Positions 16,327 to 20,087 of a stretch of 20,087 nucleotides of DNA are shown here, piece after piece; the first letter of the stretch is position 1; every line of letters starts with the position of its first letter. The translations under genes and the position numbers were made by a program. Origin of the DNA: Pleomorphochaeta sp964545735 (lineage in GTDB: Bacteria; Spirochaetota; Spirochaetia; Sphaerochaetales; Sphaerochaetaceae); assembly GCA_964545735.1 (NCBI GenBank), contig CAZJGS010000036.1, positions 1 through 20,087 on the forward strand. The letters are read 5' to 3'. The notes beneath the pieces are model-generated. The model was not told the origin of the DNA. It worked only from the letters and a program-made list of their open reading frames with translations, and ran no database searches.

Positions 16327-16962
16327 TTAAGATGAAAAAACAATTTCTAAAGAGTTTTTCCTTGATTTTATTATATGCTGCTTCATTCTCTCTGCTGCTA
16401 ACTTATAATCTTTATCAAGTACTGCGTTAATAATATTAAGATGCTCATCATAAGTGGAGGGAACTCTAAATACTTTAATACCAGAATAAACTCGAATTCT
16501 CTGATTTTGAAAGGCTGTATTTTCTAAGGTTTTTATCAAATAGGCATTTTTGCTTGAATTGTATAATAAACTATGGAATTCATCATCAATTTCAAATTCA
16601 ACTTTACTATGACGATACTCAACTTCATATAGTTTTTTAAATTCTAATAATTTATCTCTATTTATGTACATTCCATAATTTTCTAAAATATAAGGCTCTA
16701 ATAAAAGCCTGGTTTCAAAAATAGAAGTTATTAAATCAGGAGTTAAGGGGCAAACAACAATACCTCTTTTGGGTAAAATTTGCACAAGTTGTTCCGTCTC
16801 AAGTCTCATAAGAGCTTCTCTAATTGGAGTCCTACTCACTTTTAATTCACTAGCAATCATTTCTTCATTAATAAAAGCGTTAGGTGCATATTCACAATTT
16901 ACAATTTTTAATTTTATATACTCATATGCTACTTGTTTTAAAGTTAACTTTTTATTTGCCAT
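16327..16962 (-). CDS. GntR-family transcriptional regulator, FadR subfamily (FCD domain), probable uronate regulator
   Basis: This is a DNA-binding regulator of 211 residues. The N-terminal winged helix (about 8-72) includes EEMIASELKVSRTPIREALM (33-52), the typical GntR recognition helix region, and RLETEQLVQILPKRG as the wing. The C-terminal helical FCD ligand domain (about 75-205) keeps the usual metal-binding set: D126, H130, H174 and H196. This subfamily often senses sugar acids and other carboxylates; the neighbours make a uronate or pathway intermediate the likely effector. It is divergent from uxaB-uxaA and directly upstream of uxaC. Paired TATACA-N4-TGTATA palindromes in the shared gap are the likely operators, so it probably represses uxaB-uxaA, perhaps also itself and uxaC. 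AAGGA seven bases upstream supports the ATG at 16962. Whether it is an ortholog of a named UxaR or UxuR regulator is not established. Confidence 0.92.
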   Translation of the reverse strand: MANKKLTLKQVAYEYIKLKIVNCEYAPNAFINEEMIASELKVSRTPIREALMRLETEQLVQILPKRGIVVCPLTPDLITSIFETRLLLEPYILENYGMYINRDKLLEFKKLYEVEYRHSKVEFEIDDEFHSLLYNSSKNAYLIKTLENTAFQNQRIRVYSGIKVFRVPSTYDEHLNIINAVLDKDYKLAAERMKQHIIKSRKNSLEIVFSS

Positions 16963-16994
16963 GTAGTAGTCCTTACTAGTTATCTTGATAAAGA

Positions 16995-17023
16995 ATTATA
17001 GTTTATTATTGACAAAAAAGCAA
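16995..17023 (-). promoter_or_regulatory. Candidate promoter for the GntR-type regulator (and uxaC)
   Basis: On the minus strand, TTGCTT and a perfect TATAAT are separated by 17 bases. Transcription would begin near 16988, giving a leader of about 26 bases that contains the AAGGA ribosome site. The elements overlap the uxaB -35 and spacer on the opposite strand. Confidence 0.6.
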
Positions 17024-17036
17024 TATCATATACAAT
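17009..17036 (+). promoter_or_regulatory. Candidate promoter for uxaB-uxaA
   Basis: A perfect -35 TTGACA is followed after 16 bases by TACAAT (5 of 6 bases of the -10 consensus). Transcription would begin near 17043, leaving a leader of about 27 bases with the TGAGGT ribosome site. The -10 and start lie within the palindromic operators, as expected for a repressed promoter. Confidence 0.75.
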
Positions 17037-17056
17037 GATGTATACAACAATGTATA
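17029..17056. promoter_or_regulatory. Two overlapping palindromic operators, TATACA-N4-TGTATA
   Basis: Site 1 (17029-17044) and site 2 (17041-17056) are each perfect 16-base palindromes with arms TATACA and TGTATA and spacers ATGA and ACAA. They share four bases, so the junction reads TGTATACA, itself a palindrome. Their centres are 12 bases apart, about one helical turn. They cover the uxaB -10 and transcription start. The adjacent GntR-type regulator is the inferred ligand. Confidence 0.75.
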
Positions 17057-17069
17057 TCTGAGGTAATTT

Positions 17070-18566
17070 ATGAAAACTATTAATGAAATAACTAGTACTG
17101 TCTCTAGAAAAGAATCCATCCTTCAATTTGGAGAAGGCAATTTTTTAAGAGCCTTTGTGGATTGGCAAGTCGATATTGCAAATGAAAAAATTAACTTTGA
17201 TAGTAATGTGGTTATCATACAACCCCTCTCTAGGGGCCTAAGTAATATGATTAATGATCAAAATGGACTTTATACAACTATTACCAGAGGAATTGAAGAC
17301 AACAAAATTGTAGAAAATTATAGAAAAATTACTTGCGTTAGCCGCTGTATTAATGTGTATGAAGAATTTGATAAATATATACAATTAAGTAAAAGTGATG
17401 ACTTAAAATTTGTTGTATCTAATACTACTGAAGCTGGGATTAGATATGAAAAAAATTGTAAACTAGCTGATGCACCTGCCGCCTCTTTTCCTGCTAAAGT
17501 TACTCAATTTTTGTTCTCAAGATATAATTTCTTTAATAAAAAAGGCCATGGATTAATCTTTATTCCCTGTGAATTAATTGAAAAAAATGGTGATAATCTA
17601 AAAGCTTTAATACTAAAATATGCAAAAGAATGGAAATTAGGAGATGATTTTATCTCTTGGGTAATAGACGAATGTACTTTTACTAATTCTCTAGTTGATA
17701 GAATTGTAACAGGATATCCCAAAAGTGAAGCTGATAAAATTTGTGAAAAACTTGGATATAAAGATAATTTATTAGATACAGCTGAATTATTCCATTTATG
17801 GGTAATTGAAACTGATAAAGATGTACAAAAACTAAAACAAGCCTTTCCTTTAGACAAAGCTGGCCTAAATGTCGTATTCACGGATGATATGTCCTTCTAT
17901 AGAGAGAGAAAGGTTCGAATTCTAAATGGTACTCATACTCTTATGGTATTAGCCGCTCATCTATATGGAATAAAAACTGTTGATGAAGCCCTAAATGATG
18001 AAGTTGTTTATAAATTTATCAGAGAAGGTTTGTTTGATGAAATAATTGAATCTATGGATGGAGATAAACAAATGCTTCTTGATTATGCCTCTGATGTTTT
18101 AAATAGATTTAAAAATCCATTTCTAAATCACAGTGTATTAGCTATTTCCCTAAATTCAACTTCCAAATTTAAAACTAGAGATCTTCCATCTCTTCTCTCT
18201 TATGTAATAAAGAAGAATAAAGTGCCAGAAGCTCTTTGTTTCTCCATAGCTTCATTAATTGTTTTCTATAAAGGAAAGAATATTGAAAATAGAAGCATGA
18301 AAGGTTTTTATAATGATAGTGAATATTGTATTAAGGATGATGAATCAGTATTAGAATTCTTTGAAACTCTTTATATAGAAGAAGATGAATCAATAGCTGA
18401 AAATAGAAAAGTTATCGTTAATAAAGTTTTAACTAAAACAGAGTGGTGGGATGTGGATTTAACTAAAATAGATAATTTAGAAAATAAAGTCCTTAAATAT
18501 TTTAATTTAATATGTGAAAATGGTATGAAAAAAGCATTAAAGCAATTTGTAAATAGGAACAATTAA
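17070..18566 (+). CDS. uxaB: Tagaturonate reductase (altronate oxidoreductase), NAD-dependent
   Basis: UxaB reduces D-tagaturonate to D-altronate with NADH, the second step of galacturonate breakdown. It belongs to the polyol-specific long-chain dehydrogenase (mannitol dehydrogenase) family. The 498-residue length fits UxaB. The Rossmann-type opening is LQFGEGNFLRAFVDW (18-32). FIPCELIEKNG (164-174) and CTFTNSLVDRIVTG (202-215) are typical of the family. The catalytic group is KVRILNGTHTL (281-291), with K281, N286 and H289. The ATG at 17070 has GAGGT five bases upstream. Fructuronate reductase UxuB is a related alternative. The VDWQVD N-terminus, the neighbouring uxaA and the absence of uxuA favour UxaB. 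Its stop codon immediately precedes the uxaA ATG, so the two genes form one unit under the palindromic operators. Confidence 0.93.
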   Translation: MKTINEITSTVSRKESILQFGEGNFLRAFVDWQVDIANEKINFDSNVVIIQPLSRGLSNMINDQNGLYTTITRGIEDNKIVENYRKITCVSRCINVYEEFDKYIQLSKSDDLKFVVSNTTEAGIRYEKNCKLADAPAASFPAKVTQFLFSRYNFFNKKGHGLIFIPCELIEKNGDNLKALILKYAKEWKLGDDFISWVIDECTFTNSLVDRIVTGYPKSEADKICEKLGYKDNLLDTAELFHLWVIETDKDVQKLKQAFPLDKAGLNVVFTDDMSFYRERKVRILNGTHTLMVLAAHLYGIKTVDEALNDEVVYKFIREGLFDEIIESMDGDKQMLLDYASDVLNRFKNPFLNHSVLAISLNSTSKFKTRDLPSLLSYVIKKNKVPEALCFSIASLIVFYKGKNIENRSMKGFYNDSEYCIKDDESVLEFFETLYIEEDESIAENRKVIVNKVLTKTEWWDVDLTKIDNLENKVLKYFNLICENGMKKALKQFVNRNN

Positions 18567-20081
18567 ATGAGTAATCAATTTATAAAAATAAGAGAAGAAG
18601 ACAATGTTTTAATTGCTCTATCCCCTTTAAAAAAAGGTGATAAAATTTCATTGAGTAATAAAGTATTAACTCTTTGTGATGATATTCCTCAGGGTCACAA
18701 AGTAGCCCTTTGTGATATTGCTGAGGGAGATAATATAATAAAATATGGTTATCCTATTGGAAAAGCTAAGACTTTAATTAACAAAGGTTCTCATATTCAC
18801 ACCCACAATATTGTAACAAATTTAGGTGAAAAAAATGAATATCATTACAATGAAGAAACAGCTAAAGAATTAAAAAAACTTTGGGAAAATGAGAACCCTG
18901 CTAAAGATAATATTTTCATAAATGCTTTTGTTAGAGAAACAGGTGATATTGCTATTAGAAATGATATTTGGATTGTCCCAACTGTAGGCTGTGTAAATAA
19001 CATAGCAAAAACTCTTGAAATGTGGGCTACTGAGAAAATTACAAATACTAATATTGATAAAGTTCTAGCCCTTACTCATCCCTATGGTTGTTCTCAAATG
19101 GGAGAAGATCATGAAAACACTAAGAAAATATTAGCTAATTTGGTAAAACATCCTCACGCTGGGGGAGTTCTTGTATTAGGACTAGGTTGTGAAAATAATA
19201 CTATTGAAAAATTCAAAGAGGAATTAGGCCCTTATAATAAAAATAGAGTTAAATTTTTAATTGCCCAGGAAAGTGAAGATGAAATTGCTGATTCAAAAAA
19301 ACTTCTACTTGAATTAATTGATTATGCCTCAAAAGCTAAAAGAGAAAAAGTAAGTATTTCAAAATTAAAAATTGGAATGAAATGTGGAGGCTCTGATGGT
19401 CTCTCAGGCATTAGTGCCAATCCACTTGTGGGCTTAGTTTGTGATAAATTATCAGCCTACAAAGCAAGTGTTCTTTTAACAGAAGTTCCTGAAATGTTTG
19501 GAGCAGAACAAATATTAATGGATAGATGTGTAAATAGACAAGTTTTTGACGATTGTGTAAATTTAATTAATAATTTTAAGCAATATTACATTGATAATAA
19601 TCAAGTAGTATATGAAAATCCATCTCCTGGTAATAAAGATGGAGGTATTACAACATTAGAAGATAAATCCCTAGGCTGTGTACAAAAAGGTGGTAAAGCA
19701 CCTATAGAAGGAGTATTAAATTATGGACAAATAATTGATAAATCTGGCCTTCTTTTACTCGATGGTCCTGGCAACGATATAGTTTCCACAACTAATATGA
19801 GCTCTAGTGGAGTTAATTTGATATTATTTACAACAGGACGCGGCACACCTCTAGGAGGTGTTGTTCCAACAGTTAAAATTGCTACAAATAATAAACTTGC
19901 AAAAAATAAGAAAAACTGGATTGATTTTGATGCTTCTGCCTTTTTAGAACAAGATAAAAAGAAAATAAGAGATCAACTATTCTCTTATATTATTTCTTTA
20001 TCCGATGGAGAAATAAAAACTAAAAATGAAATAAATAACTACAATCAAATAGCGATATTTAAAAATGGGGTAACACTGTAA
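18567..20081 (+). CDS. uxaA: Altronate dehydratase
   Basis: UxaA dehydrates D-altronate to 2-keto-3-deoxy-D-gluconate, the third step of the pathway; the family depends on ferrous iron. The protein is a full-length 504 residues. An N-terminal SAF domain (about 1-90) ends in HIHTHN near 76-81. The main dehydratase domain follows: RNDIWIVPTVGCVN (131-144, C142), THPYGCSQMGEDHENT (170-185, C175), LGLGCENN (204-211, C208), then KCGGSDGLSGISANP and FTTGRGTPLGG later on. The conserved glycine just before the Arg-Asn pair in related enzymes is Ala here (GDIAIRN), a small departure. The ATG follows the uxaB TAA with no gap (TAAATG) and has AGGAA upstream. Only six bases follow the stop before the window ends, so a terminator or further genes such as KDG kinase or aldolase cannot be seen. 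Galactarate dehydratase is the main alternative but does not fit the neighbours. Confidence 0.95.
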   Translation: MSNQFIKIREEDNVLIALSPLKKGDKISLSNKVLTLCDDIPQGHKVALCDIAEGDNIIKYGYPIGKAKTLINKGSHIHTHNIVTNLGEKNEYHYNEETAKELKKLWENENPAKDNIFINAFVRETGDIAIRNDIWIVPTVGCVNNIAKTLEMWATEKITNTNIDKVLALTHPYGCSQMGEDHENTKKILANLVKHPHAGGVLVLGLGCENNTIEKFKEELGPYNKNRVKFLIAQESEDEIADSKKLLLELIDYASKAKREKVSISKLKIGMKCGGSDGLSGISANPLVGLVCDKLSAYKASVLLTEVPEMFGAEQILMDRCVNRQVFDDCVNLINNFKQYYIDNNQVVYENPSPGNKDGGITTLEDKSLGCVQKGGKAPIEGVLNYGQIIDKSGLLLLDGPGNDIVSTTNMSSSGVNLILFTTGRGTPLGGVVPTVKIATNNKLAKNKKNWIDFDASAFLEQDKKKIRDQLFSYIISLSDGEIKTKNEINNYNQIAIFKNGVTL

Positions 20082-20087
20082 AATATT

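Noticed and set aside
1..20087. Mobile elements, tRNA or rRNA genes, CRISPR arrays, toxin-antitoxin or phage-defence genes
   Set aside because: I looked for terminal inverted repeats, transposase motifs, cloverleaf-like segments and regularly spaced repeats. None could be supported apart from the in-gene hexapeptide array.

Overview
The window is AT-rich bacterial chromosome with the standard genetic code (TGA is used as a stop). Genes are tightly packed and coding density is high. Nothing looks phage-, transposon- or plasmid-derived, and I see no tRNA, rRNA or CRISPR array. The phylum is uncertain. The ECF transporter, the uronate genes and the clear Shine-Dalgarno sites suit a low-GC anaerobe of the Bacillota. 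The MnmE N-terminus (SALAVIRISG) and the FtsK stretch MSRAVGIHLV remind me of spirochaete versions. I would call it a low-GC gut-type anaerobe, Bacillota or a Treponema-like spirochaete. Either guess rests on memory, not on an alignment.

Twelve of the thirteen genes from the left edge to about 14.8 kb and beyond fall into three groups. From about 16.96 kb leftwards everything is on the minus strand. Read in the direction of transcription, these genes are: a GntR/FCD regulator and uronate isomerase uxaC; then mnmE-mnmG-rsmG (wobble-uridine tRNA modification and 16S rRNA methylation); then ftsK with a fold-type IV aminotransferase; a DEAD-box RNA helicase; plsC with a three-gene ECF vitamin-type transporter (fused double ATPase, T component, S component); a clear intrinsic terminator; and finally guaA, which runs off the left edge and lacks about 50 C-terminal residues. 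The rightmost 3 kb is on the plus strand and holds uxaB-uxaA.

The right-hand block (14.9-20.1 kb) is a D-galacturonate catabolic module. UxaC makes D-tagaturonate, UxaB reduces it to D-altronate, and UxaA dehydrates that to 2-keto-3-deoxygluconate. The regulator gene and uxaB are divergent across a 107-base gap. That gap holds two interleaved promoters and a pair of overlapping TATACA-N4-TGTATA palindromes on the uxaB -10 and start region, a compact switch probably controlled by the adjacent regulator. KDG kinase, KDPG aldolase and a uronate transporter are not in the window.

The points most worth a second look are: (1) the fused ECF ATPase has one intact and one degenerate predicted ATP site, with all defects falling in the same composite site; (2) mnmE has a near-consensus promoter only 7 bases from its ATG and no ribosome-binding site, suggesting a leaderless mRNA, next to a near-perfect inverted repeat; (3) the overlapping uxa operators; (4) eight tandem hexapeptides in the helicase tail. 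I found no convincing wholly new system. Most of the window is recognisable housekeeping and sugar-acid metabolism.
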